Source of the DNA: CAMLFJ01 sp035524955 | Lineage (GTDB): Bacteria > Methylomirabilota > Methylomirabilia > Rokubacteriales > CSP1-6 | Reading direction: 5' to 3' | Length of the DNA stretch: 64,000 bases | Assembly (NCBI GenBank): GCA_035524955.1 | Contig: DATLFG010000006.1 | Span: forward strand, 62,001-126,000 | Part shown: one piece after another, positions 42,274 through 53,606 of the stretch | Layout of the letters: every line of letters begins with the position of its first letter | Numbering within the stretch: position 1 is the stretch's first letter | Made by a program: the position numbers and the translations under genes | Notes under the pieces: model-generated | What the model saw: the letters and a program-made list of their open reading frames with translations, nothing else | What the model was told of the DNA's origin: nothing | Databases searched by the model: none

Positions 42274-42902
42274 AGGCGCCGACCCCGCAGATTCCGCCGC
42301 CGGTCTGGACGGAGTTCAAGGACCTCCAGGAGATGGAGAAGTACCGCCATGCGCGCCCGGAGGGCGACAAGCACTCCGCCCTCTTCGAGAGCGTGACCGA
42401 GGGGATCCACCACTTCCCGGGCGGCTTCCTCGTCACCACCGGCGCCGACGCCTTCCTCAACTGGGCGCGGAAATCCTCGGTGTGGCCGGTGACCTTCGGG
42501 CTGGCCTGCTGTGCCATCGAGATGATGGCCACCTTCGCCTCGCGGTTCGACGTGGAGCGCCTCGGGATGGTGCCCTGGGCGTCGCCGCGGCACTCCGACC
42601 TGATGATCGTCTCCGGCACCGTCACCATCAAGATGGCGCCGATGCTCAAGCGCATCTACGATCAGATGCCCGATCCGAAGTGGGCGGTCTCGATGGGCTC
42701 CTGCGCGAACTCGGGCGGCCCCTTCCGGCACGGCTACCACGTGGTGAAGGGCGTGGACCGCGTGATTCCGGTGGACGTCTACGTCCCGGGCTGCCCGCCC
42801 CCGCCGGAGTCGCTGCTGAACGGGCTGCTCCTCCTGCAGGATCAGATCTCGCACTTCCACCAGACGGGCAAGCGCGCCGCGCCCACCGCCAAGATCGACT
42901 GA
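42264..42902 (+). CDS. nuoB: NADH-quinone oxidoreductase subunit B
   Basis: 212 residues. The N2 cluster ligands are visible: adjacent Cys in GLACCAIEMM, then SMGSCANSGG and VPGCPPPPE. N2 passes electrons to quinone. An N-terminal extension of ~45 residues precedes the core. Confidence 0.95.
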   Translation: MEIKAPTPQIPPPVWTEFKDLQEMEKYRHARPEGDKHSALFESVTEGIHHFPGGFLVTTGADAFLNWARKSSVWPVTFGLACCAIEMMATFASRFDVERLGMVPWASPRHSDLMIVSGTVTIKMAPMLKRIYDQMPDPKWAVSMGSCANSGGPFRHGYHVVKGVDRVIPVDVYVPGCPPPPESLLNGLLLLQDQISHFHQTGKRAAPTAKID

Positions 42903-42906
42903 GCGC

Positions 42907-43359
42907 GTGATCCACGAGCAGGCGCGAGCGAGGGTACAGGAGCGCTTCGGGGTGGCCGCCGAGGGGGACGGGGCCCTCCTCACGGTGTCGGTCCCCCCCG
43001 ATCGCTGGGCCCAGCTGGCTCAGTTCGCCAAGGCGACGCTCGGCTGTCTCTACTTCAACTTCCTGAGCGCGGTGGACTGGAAGGAACAGGGGCTCGAGGT
43101 GGTGACGCGCGTCGAGAACCTCGACGTGGGGCTCGCCTTGATGATGAAGACCCGGCTCGGGGCGGGCCGGTCGGCCTGCGCCTCCCTCGTGCCGGTGTAC
43201 CGCGGCGCGGAGTGGATGGAGCGCGAGTGCTTCGACATGTTCGGCATCCGCTTCGAGGGCCATCCGGACCTGCGGCGCATCCTGCTCCCCCAGGACTGGG
43301 AGGGGCATCCGCTGCTGAAGTCCTACGCCGTGGATACTCCCCACCCCCCCTACCGCTGA
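42907..43359 (+). CDS. nuoC: NADH-quinone oxidoreductase subunit C
   Basis: 150 residues, a 30-kDa-subunit protein of the peripheral arm. The family signature ERECFDMFGIRFEGHPDLRRIL and WEGHPLLKSY at the C-terminus are clear. GTG 42907 starts 4 nt after the nuoB stop. It is separate from nuoD, not fused as in enterobacteria. Confidence 0.92.
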   Translation: MIHEQARARVQERFGVAAEGDGALLTVSVPPDRWAQLAQFAKATLGCLYFNFLSAVDWKEQGLEVVTRVENLDVGLALMMKTRLGAGRSACASLVPVYRGAEWMERECFDMFGIRFEGHPDLRRILLPQDWEGHPLLKSYAVDTPHPPYR

Positions 43360-43374
43360 CCGGAGCCGGATCCC

Positions 43375-44010
43375 ATGATCTACGAGCTGCGCACGTACAC
43401 GCTGATGCCAGGCAAGCAGGGCGAGTACCTGAAGCTGAACGGGGAGATCGGCCGCAAGATCCGCGGGGACAGGTACGGCAAGCTCGAGGGCTACTGGACC
43501 ACCGAGTTCGGCACGCTCAACCAGCTCGTGCACCTCTGGAGCTACGCCGACCTCAACGAGCGCGAGCGCCTGCGAGCGGCGCTCGCGAAGGACGAGGCGT
43601 GGACCAAGGAGTACATCCCGAGGATCCGGCCGATGATGCTGGCCCAGGAGAACAAGATCCTCTCCGCGGTCGTGCCGATGACGCCGCCCGCGGACACCGC
43701 CAACGTCTACGAGCTGCGCTGGTACCGCGCCCACGTGGGCAAGGCGGGAGAGTGGCTCGGGCTCTTCAAGGACATCCTGCCGTTCCGTGACAAGTTCACC
43801 CGCCGCGTCGGCCTCTGGCAGACGGAAGCGGGCCAGCTCAACGAGGTCGTGCACATGTGGGTCTACCGCGACCTCAACGATCGCGCGGCCGCCCGCGCCA
43901 AGATGGCGCAAGAGCCGGAGTGGCAGACCTTCCTGGCCAAGTCCACCCCCCTCCTCGCCAACATGCAGGCCACCGTTCTCAACCCCGCCCCGTTCTCTCC
44001 CATGCGCTAG
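43375..44010 (+). CDS. NIPSNAP-family protein inside the nuo operon
   Basis: 211 residues made of two dimeric-alpha/beta-barrel NIPSNAP domains, MIYELRTYTLMPGKQGEYLK at the start and VYELRWYRAHVGKAGEWLG at ~111. LNQLVHLWSYADLNERER and LNEVVHMWVYRDLNDRAA are matching second strands, so it arose by internal duplication. No catalytic residues are recognised. It lies 15 nt after nuoC and 8 nt before nuoD on the same strand, and must be co-transcribed with complex I. Its role there is unknown. Confidence 0.88.
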   Translation: MIYELRTYTLMPGKQGEYLKLNGEIGRKIRGDRYGKLEGYWTTEFGTLNQLVHLWSYADLNERERLRAALAKDEAWTKEYIPRIRPMMLAQENKILSAVVPMTPPADTANVYELRWYRAHVGKAGEWLGLFKDILPFRDKFTRRVGLWQTEAGQLNEVVHMWVYRDLNDRAAARAKMAQEPEWQTFLAKSTPLLANMQATVLNPAPFSPMR

Positions 44011-44018
44011 CCGGTTTC

Positions 44019-45179
44019 ATGGACCCAGAAGCAAGGAAAGTCATCGAGCTGGGCTACGGGGGCAGCGAGCGCCTCACGATGAACATGGGGCCGCAGCACC
44101 CGTCCGCCCACGGGGTCTTCCGCGCGATCCTCACCCTCGAGGGCGAGACGGTGGTGGGCGTCGACGCGGTGATCGGCTATCTCCACCGCTGCCACGAGAA
44201 GCTCGGCGAGTCGCTCACCTACACGCAGTACCCCTCGATCGCGTCCAAGACCGACTACGTCGCCGCCATGACCAGCGAGCTGGCCTACGTGCGCGCGGCC
44301 GAGATGGTGGGCAAGGTCGAGGTGCCGCGGCGCGCCCAGTACCTGCGCGTGATCGTGGCCGAGCTGCAGCGGGTCGCCTCGCACTGCCTCTGGCTCGGCA
44401 CCTGGTGTCTCGACATGGGCGGCGCGCTGGGCGGCGGCGCCACCGTGTTCCTCTACTGCATCCGCGAGCGCGAGTGGGTGCTCGACCTCTTCGAGGCTCT
44501 GGTCGGCGCGCGGCTGCTCTACGGCTTCCACCAGGTGGGCGGCACCCGCTACGACATCCCGGCCGGCTGGGCCCAGAAGTGCCGCGAAACGATCACGCTG
44601 ATCGAGAAGCGCCTCACCGAGTACGAGGACATGCTGGAGCGGAACGCCTTCTTCCAGGCGCGCACGCAGGGGGTGGGCACGATCTCGCGCGAGCTGGCCC
44701 AGACCGTCGGCATCTCCGGGCCGCTGATTCGCGGCTCCGGGGTGAGCTACGACATCCGACGCCTAGAGCCCTATTCCTCCTACGAGGACTTCGACTTCAA
44801 GGTGCCGGTGGAGACGGCGGGCGACTGCTACGCCCGCTACCGCGTGCGGATGGTCGAGTTCCGCGAGTCCATCAACATCGTCCGGCAGGCGCTCGACGGG
44901 CTGCCGGAGGGCCCGGTCTCGTCCCGACCCGGCGTCAAGTCGGTGGGGCAGGTGCGCATCGCCAAGGGCGAGGGGTACGCGCGTGTGGAAGGCGCGCGCG
45001 GCGAGGTGGGCTGCTACCTGATCTCCGACGGCGGCGCCAAGCCCTACCGCATGAAGTGGCGCGGGGCCTCCTTCTCCAACCTCTCGGTGCTCCCGCACAT
45101 CCTGATCGGCTGCCGGGTGGCCGACGTGGTGGCCATCATGGGCTCGGTGGACCCCGTGTTCGGCGAGGTCGACCGGTGA
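44019..45179 (+). CDS. nuoD: NADH-quinone oxidoreductase subunit D
   Basis: 386 residues, the 49-kDa subunit with the quinone site. TMNMGPQHPSAHGVFR, GYLHRCHEKLGES and the C-terminal IMGSVDPVFGEVDR are diagnostic. ATG 44019 has no clear Shine-Dalgarno sequence. A palindromic repeat array separates it from nuoH. Confidence 0.95.
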   Translation: MDPEARKVIELGYGGSERLTMNMGPQHPSAHGVFRAILTLEGETVVGVDAVIGYLHRCHEKLGESLTYTQYPSIASKTDYVAAMTSELAYVRAAEMVGKVEVPRRAQYLRVIVAELQRVASHCLWLGTWCLDMGGALGGGATVFLYCIREREWVLDLFEALVGARLLYGFHQVGGTRYDIPAGWAQKCRETITLIEKRLTEYEDMLERNAFFQARTQGVGTISRELAQTVGISGPLIRGSGVSYDIRRLEPYSSYEDFDFKVPVETAGDCYARYRVRMVEFRESINIVRQALDGLPEGPVSSRPGVKSVGQVRIAKGEGYARVEGARGEVGCYLISDGGAKPYRMKWRGASFSNLSVLPHILIGCRVADVVAIMGSVDPVFGEVDR

Positions 45180-45180
45180 G

Positions 45181-45284
45181 CCCCTCCACTTCCCTCTCCC
45201 CCGCGAGGGGGAGAGGGCAGGGTGAGGGGGTGGGGTCCGTCAGCCCACCCTCACCCCGACCCTCTCCCTGGTAGGGAGAGGGAG
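45181..45284. repeat. GC-rich palindromic repeats, site 2, between nuoD and nuoH
   Basis: Two adjacent palindromes: 45181-45235 ends in GGGGGAGAGGGCAGGGTGAG, and 45244-45284 starts with ACCCTCACCCCGACCCTCTC. The last arm, GGGAGAGGGAGC, runs directly into ATG 45286 and serves as the ribosome site of nuoH. Confidence 0.8.
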
Positions 45285-45285
45285 C

Positions 45286-46278
45286 ATGATCTGGGACACG
45301 GTGAGCGCGTTCATCACAGGCTTCATCGTGCTGAACGTCATCATCGGCATGGTCACGTACGTCACCCTGCTCGAGCGCAAGTTCGCGGCGCGCATGCAGT
45401 CGCGCATCGGCCCGTACCGGGTGGGCCCGCACGGCCTGCTGCAGCCGATCGCGGACGCGCTCAAGCTCATGATGAAGGAGGACGTGGTGCCGCGGGCCGC
45501 CGACCGGCCCGTCTACAACCTGGCCCCGATCGTCTTCCTCGTGCCCTGCATGCTGATCTTCGCCACGCTGCCCTTCGCGCCGGGCCTGGGGGTCGCGGAT
45601 CTCAACATCGGCATTCTCTTCTTCCTCGCGGTCTCGGCCATGGAGATCGTCGGGCTCTTCATGGGAGGCTGGGGCTCCAACAACAAGTACGCGCTGCTCT
45701 CCGCGATGCGGGCGGTCAACCAGATCATCTCCTACGACCTGCCCTTCATCTTCGTGGCGCTGGTGCCCGTACTGCATGCCGGGTCGCTGCGGCTCTCCGA
45801 CATCGCGGCGGCCCAGGCGGGCCTCTGGTACGTGGCGTGGTTCCCGCTGGGCACCATCGCGTTCCTGTTCTACATCGTGGCCACCGTGGCCGCCGAGAAC
45901 CGCGTGCCGTTCGACATCCTGGAGGCTGAGTCCGAGCTGATCGCGGGCTTCCGCGTGGAGTACTCGGGCATGAAGTTCGCGCTGATCCAGCTCGGCGAGT
46001 ACGCCCACATGATCGGCACCTCGTTCCTCGGGGCCCTCCTCTTCCTGGGCGCGTGGGACGGGCCGGGGTCGGACGGCTCCCCGTGGCTGGGCGCCGTCTG
46101 GTTCACGCTGAAGGCGATGTTCGTCTTCCTCGTGGTGACGTGGATCCGCTGGAGCTTCGTGCGCATCCGGGCCGACCAGATCCTCGCCATCTCCTGGAAG
46201 TTCCTGATGCCCGCCGCCCTCCTCCTCCTGATGGCGACCGCGGTGGTGGTCGCCCTGCAGGGGCCCCACGGTGGCTAG
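45286..46278 (+). CDS. nuoH: NADH-quinone oxidoreductase subunit H
   Basis: 330 residues, eight or more membrane helices. ERKFAARMQSRIGPYRVGPHGLLQPIADALKL in pieces at ~30-62 and AENRVPFDILEAESELIAGFRVEYSGMKFA at ~204-233 are the quinone-channel signatures. It couples the quinone site to the proton pumps. Its ribosome site is inside a palindromic repeat. It overlaps nuoI by 8 nt. Confidence 0.95.
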   Translation: MIWDTVSAFITGFIVLNVIIGMVTYVTLLERKFAARMQSRIGPYRVGPHGLLQPIADALKLMMKEDVVPRAADRPVYNLAPIVFLVPCMLIFATLPFAPGLGVADLNIGILFFLAVSAMEIVGLFMGGWGSNNKYALLSAMRAVNQIISYDLPFIFVALVPVLHAGSLRLSDIAAAQAGLWYVAWFPLGTIAFLFYIVATVAAENRVPFDILEAESELIAGFRVEYSGMKFALIQLGEYAHMIGTSFLGALLFLGAWDGPGSDGSPWLGAVWFTLKAMFVFLVVTWIRWSFVRIRADQILAISWKFLMPAALLLLMATAVVVALQGPHGG

Positions 46279-46846
46279 CCGGCTCGGCGAGAGCTTCTGG
46301 GGCGACTTCTTCCGTCTGTGCCGCGCGGTGCCGCGGTCGATGAAGATCACCCTGCTCAACCTGTTCCGCCGGCCGGTGACCGTGCACTATCCGGACCGGA
46401 CGCGCAACTACCCGGACCGGTACCGCGGCCTGCTCGCCCTGACCTACGACAAGGAGACCGGCGAGGAGAACTGCATCGGCTGCCGGCTCTGCGAGTACAT
46501 CTGCCCGCCCCAGGTCATCAAGGTGGAGATGCTCAAGGCGGAGAAGCGCAACTTCGCCAAGGTCTTCACGCTCGAGCTGTACGCCTGCGAATTTTGCGAG
46601 CTGTGCGTGCAGGTGTGCCCGACCGACGCGATCATCATGATGAAGTCCTTCGACATGTCGACCGCGGATCGACGGGAGCTCCTGCTCGACAAGGACCGGC
46701 TGCACCACATCGGGCTCCAGTTCGAGCCCTCGTGGGCCACCGGCAACCTGCTGCGCGACATGCAGACGCCGCCCAAGGCGCCCAAAGTGGAGGCGGCCGC
46801 CCCCGGCGGCGCGCCCGCCGCGAAGGCCGGGGACGTCGCCGAGTGA
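46271..46846 (+). CDS. nuoI: NADH-quinone oxidoreductase subunit I
   Basis: 191 residues. Two 4Fe-4S motifs, CIGCRLCEYICPP and CEFCELCVQVCPT, carry clusters N6a and N6b. A C-terminal Ala/Pro/Lys tail of ~25 residues is extra. GTG start at 46271, overlapping nuoH. Confidence 0.94.
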   Translation: MASRLGESFWGDFFRLCRAVPRSMKITLLNLFRRPVTVHYPDRTRNYPDRYRGLLALTYDKETGEENCIGCRLCEYICPPQVIKVEMLKAEKRNFAKVFTLELYACEFCELCVQVCPTDAIIMMKSFDMSTADRRELLLDKDRLHHIGLQFEPSWATGNLLRDMQTPPKAPKVEAAAPGGAPAAKAGDVAE

Positions 46847-47337
46847 GCCTCGAGTCGATCACCTTCTGGGGGCTGGCGGCGGTGCTGGTGGCCTCGTCCC
46901 TCGCGGTGGTGCTGACCCGGAACCTCTTCCACTCGGTGCTCTATCTCGCCATGTCGCTGACCGCCACCGCCGGGGTCTTCCTCTCGCTCGACGCCGAGTT
47001 CCTGGCCGCCATCCAGCTGCTGCTCTACGCGGGCGGCGTGGTCACGATCGTGGTCTTCGCCATCGTGGTGACCGAGCGGCTGGTGGGCGACCGCATCACG
47101 CAGACGAGCCGCCAGATCCTGACCGGCTTGATCCTCTCGGGCGCCCTGCTGGTGGCCCTGCTGGTGGTCTTCCGCCGCGGCCCGCTCACGGTGCCGCGGC
47201 CCGCGATGATCGGCGACCTCACGCGCGCGATCGGCGAGAGCCTGCTGACGAGCTACGTGCTGCCCTTCGAGCTGCTCGGCGTGCTGCTCCTGGTCGCCCT
47301 CGTCGGGGCGCTCTACTTCGCGAGGCCGGACGACTAG
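46843..47337 (+). CDS. nuoJ: NADH-quinone oxidoreductase subunit J
   Basis: 164 residues, five membrane helices. NLFHSVLYLAMSLTATAGVFL and LLYAGGVVTIVVFAIV are the NuoJ core helices. GTG 46843 overlaps the nuoI stop (GTGA). Confidence 0.92.
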   Translation: MSLESITFWGLAAVLVASSLAVVLTRNLFHSVLYLAMSLTATAGVFLSLDAEFLAAIQLLLYAGGVVTIVVFAIVVTERLVGDRITQTSRQILTGLILSGALLVALLVVFRRGPLTVPRPAMIGDLTRAIGESLLTSYVLPFELLGVLLLVALVGALYFARPDD

Positions 47338-47338
47338 C

Positions 47339-47638
47339 ATGACGCTCCAGGCCTATCTCACGCTCGCCGCCATGCTCTTCTGCATCGGCCTCTTCGGCGT
47401 GCTCACCCGGCGCAACACCATCGGCATCCTGCTGGGCATCGAGCTGATGCTGAACGCGGTGAACATCAACTTCGTGGCGTTCGCCCGCTTCCTCGGCGAC
47501 GTCTCCGGCATGGTCTTCACCGTCTTTACCATCTGCATCACGGTGGCGGAGGTGGCGCTGGGCCTGGCCCTGGTCATCATGATCTTCCGCGTCCGCCGCA
47601 CCGCGGTGGCGGACCACCTGGACCTGCTGAGGGGATAG
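47339..47638 (+). CDS. nuoK: NADH-quinone oxidoreductase subunit K
   Basis: 99 residues, three membrane helices with the two buried Glu in GIELMLNAVNINF and VAEVALGLALV that carry protons. Starts 1 nt after the nuoJ stop. Confidence 0.94.
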   Translation: MTLQAYLTLAAMLFCIGLFGVLTRRNTIGILLGIELMLNAVNINFVAFARFLGDVSGMVFTVFTICITVAEVALGLALVIMIFRVRRTAVADHLDLLRG

Positions 47639-47646
47639 CGCGCGAC

Positions 47647-49506
<1,860 letters not shown>

Positions 49507-49509
49507 TCC

Positions 49510-51048
49510 ATGGCCTCGTTCCCGGTCCTCTCGATCATCACCTGGGCGCCCTTCGTGGGGGCGATCCTGATCATGTTCCTGGCCCGCCGGAACGCCGCGC
49601 TGGTGCGCTGGCTCGCGGTGCTCTCCACGAGCGTGTCGCTCGTGCTGTCGATCGCGGTCTACGCGGCCTACGACCGCGACGCGGCCGGCTTCCAGTTCTA
49701 CGAGGACTTCCCGCTGGTGCCCGCGCTCGGCATCAACTACCAGCTCGGCATCGACGGCATGAGCCTGCTGATGGTCCTGCTCACCTCGATCATCATCTTC
49801 GCGGGCACCTGGGCCTCGTGGACCGTGAAGGTGCGCAGCCAGGAGTTCTACGCGCTCCTCCTGGTCCTGGTGACCGGCGTCTACGGGGTGTTCGTGTCGC
49901 TGGACCTCTTCGTGCTCTTCCTGTTCTACGAGATCGCGGTGCTCCCGATGTACCTCCTGATCGGCATCTGGGGCTCGAGCGGCGAGGTGCGCCCGCAGGG
50001 CGTCTTCGGCTGGGCCCTCGGGCGCACCGGGGTGGGCACCAAGGAGTACGCGGCGATGAAGCTGACCCTGTACCTGCTGTTCGGGTCGGCCTTCATCCTG
50101 GTGGGCATCCTCGCCCTCTACGTGGCGGGCGACTCGTCCTCGTTCTCGTTCCTCGAGATGGAGCTGACCCAGTTCGATCCCACACTGCAGGCCTGGGTGT
50201 TCCTCGCCTTCTACGTGGGCTTCGGCATCCTGGCCGGCATCTGGCCGCTGCACACCTGGTCGCCCGACGGCCACGCCTCCGCGCCGACCGCGGTGTCCAT
50301 GCTGCACGCGGGCGTGCTGATGAAGCTCGGGGCCTACGGGGTGGTGCGCCTGGGCATGGGTCTGCTGCCGGACGGCACGCTGCAGTGGGCGTGGCTGGTC
50401 GGCACCATCGCCTGCGTCAACATCGTCTACGGCGCCTTCTCGGCCATGGCCCAGACCGATCTCAAGTACGTGATCGCGTACTCCTCGGTCTCCCACATGG
50501 GCGTGGTGATGCTGGGCATGGCCACGCTGACCGAGGTGGGCCTGAACGGCTCGGTGTTCCAGATGTTCGCCCACGGGATCATGACCGGGCTCTTCTTCGC
50601 CCTGGTCGGCCTGGTCTACGAGAAGGCCCACTCGCGCGAGATCTTCAAGATGAGCGGCTTCGGGCGGATGATGCCGGGCATCGCCACCGCCTTCACCATC
50701 GCGGGCCTCTCCTCGCTGGGGCTGCCCGCGACCGCGGGCTTCGTGGCCGAGCTGCTGACGTTCCTGGGCGCCTGGCAGTCGGCGTACCCGTGGTGGCTCT
50801 TCCCCGGCGTGCTCGGCGCCTACCTCACGTCCGTCTACGTGCTGCGGGTGACGAAGCAGATCTTCTGGGGCCCGCCCTCCACCGATCCGCACTTCCAGCA
50901 CCTGCCGGACGCGCGCGGGCCCGAGTGGGCGGCGCTCTGGATCCTGGTCACCACGATCGTGCTCTTCGGGGTGTGGCCCTCGCTGGCGCTCGGTCCGGTG
51001 GACACCGCCACGATGCCGCTCCTGAACCGGCTGTGGGTGCTCCAGTGA
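49510..51048 (+). CDS. nuoM: NADH-quinone oxidoreductase subunit M
   Basis: 512 residues, about 14 membrane helices. FLFYEIAVLPMYLLIGIWG has the key Glu and KLTLYLLFGSA the helix after it; GIWPLHTWSPDGHASAPTAVSM carries the proton-path Lys region typical for NuoM (here GIWPLHTWSPD). Starts 3 nt after nuoL and overlaps nuoN by 4 nt. Confidence 0.95.
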   Translation: MASFPVLSIITWAPFVGAILIMFLARRNAALVRWLAVLSTSVSLVLSIAVYAAYDRDAAGFQFYEDFPLVPALGINYQLGIDGMSLLMVLLTSIIIFAGTWASWTVKVRSQEFYALLLVLVTGVYGVFVSLDLFVLFLFYEIAVLPMYLLIGIWGSSGEVRPQGVFGWALGRTGVGTKEYAAMKLTLYLLFGSAFILVGILALYVAGDSSSFSFLEMELTQFDPTLQAWVFLAFYVGFGILAGIWPLHTWSPDGHASAPTAVSMLHAGVLMKLGAYGVVRLGMGLLPDGTLQWAWLVGTIACVNIVYGAFSAMAQTDLKYVIAYSSVSHMGVVMLGMATLTEVGLNGSVFQMFAHGIMTGLFFALVGLVYEKAHSREIFKMSGFGRMMPGIATAFTIAGLSSLGLPATAGFVAELLTFLGAWQSAYPWWLFPGVLGAYLTSVYVLRVTKQIFWGPPSTDPHFQHLPDARGPEWAALWILVTTIVLFGVWPSLALGPVDTATMPLLNRLWVLQ

Positions 51049-52472
51049 ACGGGCTCAGCGTGGGCGGGCCGCTGGGGCTCGAGGTCGGCCTGGCCGTGTT
51101 GATGCTGCTCGTCTTCATCGTGGGGCTCGTCATGCCCTCCGAGGACCGGCGCCGGGTGGGCGTGCTCGCCGCGATCGGCCTCGTGATCCTGTTCGGCCTC
51201 GCCTGGCGGACCGAAGGGGGCACCGAGATGTTCCGCGGCGCGCTGGTGCAGGACGAGCTGGCGCTCTTCTTCAAGCGCCTGTTCATCCTGGCCACCCTGA
51301 TCGGCGTGCTCGCCTCGCTGCCGCTGCGCGCCGTCGCCTTCGCCCGGCGGGCCACCGAGTACTACCTGGCCATCCTCACCTCGCTGCTCGGCATGCTGGT
51401 CCTGGCCTCGGCCCGCGACCTGATCCTGCTCTTCGTGGCCTTCGAGCTGATGTCGATCCCGCTCTACTACCTGAGCGGCTTCCTCAAGCGCGAGCCGGAG
51501 GCGGTGGAGGCGGCGCTGAAGTTCTTCCTGGTGGGCACGGTCTCCTCGGCGGTGCTGGCCTACGGCCTGTCGTTCATCTACGGGGCCGCGGGGACCACCG
51601 ACGTCCGGGGCATCGCGGCGGCCGTGGCGGTGGGGCATCCGATGATGCTGCTGGGCATGCTGCTGGCCCTGGGCGGCCTGGGCTTCAAGATCGCCGCGTT
51701 CCCGTTCCACATGTGGGTGCCCGACACCTACGAGGCGGCGAGCACGCCCTTCGTGGCGTGGCTCTCGGTGGCGCCGAAGGCGGCCGGCTTCGTGGTGATC
51801 TTCCGCCTCTACCTGGACGGCATGGGCGACGGGGTGCTCTTCTGGGTGCCCGCGGCCGCCGGCCTCGCCACCGTCACCATCATCGGCGGCAACCTGATGG
51901 CGCTCCCCCAGCAGAACGTCAAGCGCCTGCTGGCCTACTCGGGCGTGGCCCATATCGGCTACATGCTGATCGGGCTGGCGGCCGTCTCGGCCAACGGCGT
52001 CGCCATGATGCTCTTCTACCTCGTGGCGTACCTGTTCGGGAACATGGGCGCCTTCCTGGTGGTGGAGGTGGTGTCCCAGGCCGAGGGCTCGGAGGGGCTG
52101 GGGGCCTACCGCGGCCTGGCCCAGCGCTCGCCGATCCTCGCCCTCTGCATGCTGCTCTTCCTGCTCTCCCTGGGGGGCATTCCGTTCGTGGCCGGGTTCT
52201 GGGCGAAGCTCTACGTCTTCTGGGCGGCGGCGGAGCAGGGCCTCTACTGGCTGGTCCTGGTGGGCGCGGTGCTGACCGTGGTGGCCCTCTTCTACTACCT
52301 GCTCATCGCCAAGAGCATGTACATCGACGCGCCCGCGCGGCGCGACCCGATCCCGGTGGCTCCGCTGCTGTCCTTCTGCATCTTCCTCTGCGTGCTCGGT
52401 GTCGTGATCATGGGGCTCTATCCGAAGCCCCTGGTCGTGGCCGCCCTCCGCGCCGCCGGCCCCCTCTTCTAG
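51045..52472 (+). CDS. nuoN: NADH-quinone oxidoreductase subunit N
   Basis: 475 residues. FVAFELMSIPLYYLSGF, FFLVGTVSSAVLAYG and GFKIAAFPFHMWVPDTYEAASTP are the NuoN signatures. GTG 51045 overlaps the nuoM stop; the frame is open for 3.2 kb upstream, but that is shadow coding of nuoL and nuoM. Last gene of the operon. No clear terminator in the 113 nt that follow. Confidence 0.95.
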   Translation: MNGLSVGGPLGLEVGLAVLMLLVFIVGLVMPSEDRRRVGVLAAIGLVILFGLAWRTEGGTEMFRGALVQDELALFFKRLFILATLIGVLASLPLRAVAFARRATEYYLAILTSLLGMLVLASARDLILLFVAFELMSIPLYYLSGFLKREPEAVEAALKFFLVGTVSSAVLAYGLSFIYGAAGTTDVRGIAAAVAVGHPMMLLGMLLALGGLGFKIAAFPFHMWVPDTYEAASTPFVAWLSVAPKAAGFVVIFRLYLDGMGDGVLFWVPAAAGLATVTIIGGNLMALPQQNVKRLLAYSGVAHIGYMLIGLAAVSANGVAMMLFYLVAYLFGNMGAFLVVEVVSQAEGSEGLGAYRGLAQRSPILALCMLLFLLSLGGIPFVAGFWAKLYVFWAAAEQGLYWLVLVGAVLTVVALFYYLLIAKSMYIDAPARRDPIPVAPLLSFCIFLCVLGVVIMGLYPKPLVVAALRAAGPLF

Positions 52473-52570
52473 GAGGCAGGCCAGGGGGCGCGGGCCCGAC
52501 GGCGGCGGGCCGCTCGTCGCTCACCGCGGGCCCGCTCGGGACCGCATTCGAGAATCGGCCCGGCGACGGA

Positions 52571-52576
52571 TATACT
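52571..52576 (+). promoter_or_regulatory. Candidate -10 element for the HypE-like gene
   Basis: TATACT lies 9 nt before ATG 52586 with no Shine-Dalgarno sequence between, so the message could be leaderless or nearly so. No consensus -35. Confidence 0.4.
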
Positions 52577-52585
52577 ACGTGGGCC

Positions 52586-53605
52586 ATGCCCGCCCTCCCG
52601 ATCGGCAAACTGCCGCCCCAGCTGCTCCAGCGGCTGCTGAGCGCCCACGTCCCCGACGATCCGCGCGTGATCGTCGGCCCGCAGGTCGGCGAGGACGCGG
52701 CCGTGCTCGACATGGGCGATCGCTACCTGGTCGCGACCGCCGATCCCATCACCTTCGCGACGGACGAGGTCGGCTGGTACGCCCTGCACGTCAACGCCAA
52801 CGATCTCGCGGTGCGGGGCGCCCGCCCGCTCTGGTTTCTCGCCACCGTCCTGCTGCCCGAGGCCGGCGCGACCGAGCTCGGCGTCGAGCGCCTGTTCGCC
52901 GACCTGCGCCTGGCATGCGCGGAGCTGGGCGTTGCGCTCATCGGCGGCCACACCGAGGTGACGGCGGGCCTGCCGCGCCCGATCGTCTCCGGCTGCATGC
53001 TGGGCGAGGTGGCGAAGGACCGCCTCGTGACCACCGGCGGCGCGCGCCCCGGCGACGCGCTGCTGCTCACCAAGGGCGTCCCGCTCGAGGGCGCCGCGAT
53101 CATCGCGCGCGAGCGCGCGGCCGAGGCCGAGCGCCGCGGGGTGCCCGCGGACGTGGTGAAGCGCGCGCGCGATTTCCTCCGCGATCCCGGGATCAGCGTC
53201 GTGCCGGAGGCCCGCGCGGCCTGCGCCGCCGCGCGCGTGCACGCCATGCACGACCCGACCGAGGGCGGCATCGCCACCGCGTGCTGGGAGCTGGCCCAGG
53301 CCGCCGACGTGGGGCTCCACGTGGACCGCGAGCGCGTCCCGGTGCTGCGCGAGGGCCGCGTGCTCTGCGAAGCCTTCGGCCTCGACCCGCTGGGCACGAT
53401 CGCGTCGGGCTCGCTGCTGCTCGCGGTGGATCCGGCCGACGCCGAGGGCGTGATCGCGGCCTGCCGCGCCGCCGGGATCGATTGCGCCCGGATCGGCCGC
53501 GTCACCGAGGCGTCACGGGGCGTGAGCCTCGCCACCGGCGGGCACGCGCGCCCCATGCCCACGTTCCCCCAGGATCAGATCACCCGCATCTTCTCGGAGG
53601 GCTAG
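52586..53605 (+). CDS. AIR synthase-related protein (HypE/ThiL-like)
   Basis: 339 residues with the two-domain PurM fold. VGEDAAVLDMGDRYLVATADPITF, HVNANDLAVRGARPLWF and MHDPTEGGIATACWELAQ are the ATP- and metal-binding signatures shared by HypE and ThiL. HypE dehydrates a carbamoyl-Cys during [NiFe] hydrogenase maturation, but no hypF or hydrogenase gene is near and the C-terminus lacks the HypE Cys (ends in TRIFSEG). A different kinase-like role is therefore likely. It is 1 nt upstream of ggt. Confidence 0.75.
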   Translation: MPALPIGKLPPQLLQRLLSAHVPDDPRVIVGPQVGEDAAVLDMGDRYLVATADPITFATDEVGWYALHVNANDLAVRGARPLWFLATVLLPEAGATELGVERLFADLRLACAELGVALIGGHTEVTAGLPRPIVSGCMLGEVAKDRLVTTGGARPGDALLLTKGVPLEGAAIIARERAAEAERRGVPADVVKRARDFLRDPGISVVPEARAACAAARVHAMHDPTEGGIATACWELAQAADVGLHVDRERVPVLREGRVLCEAFGLDPLGTIASGSLLLAVDPADAEGVIAACRAAGIDCARIGRVTEASRGVSLATGGHARPMPTFPQDQITRIFSEG

Positions 53606-53606
53606 G

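Noticed and set aside
52586..53605. True HypE of hydrogenase maturation
   Set aside because: No hyp or hydrogenase gene is nearby, and the C-terminal Cys required for the thiocyanate step is absent.
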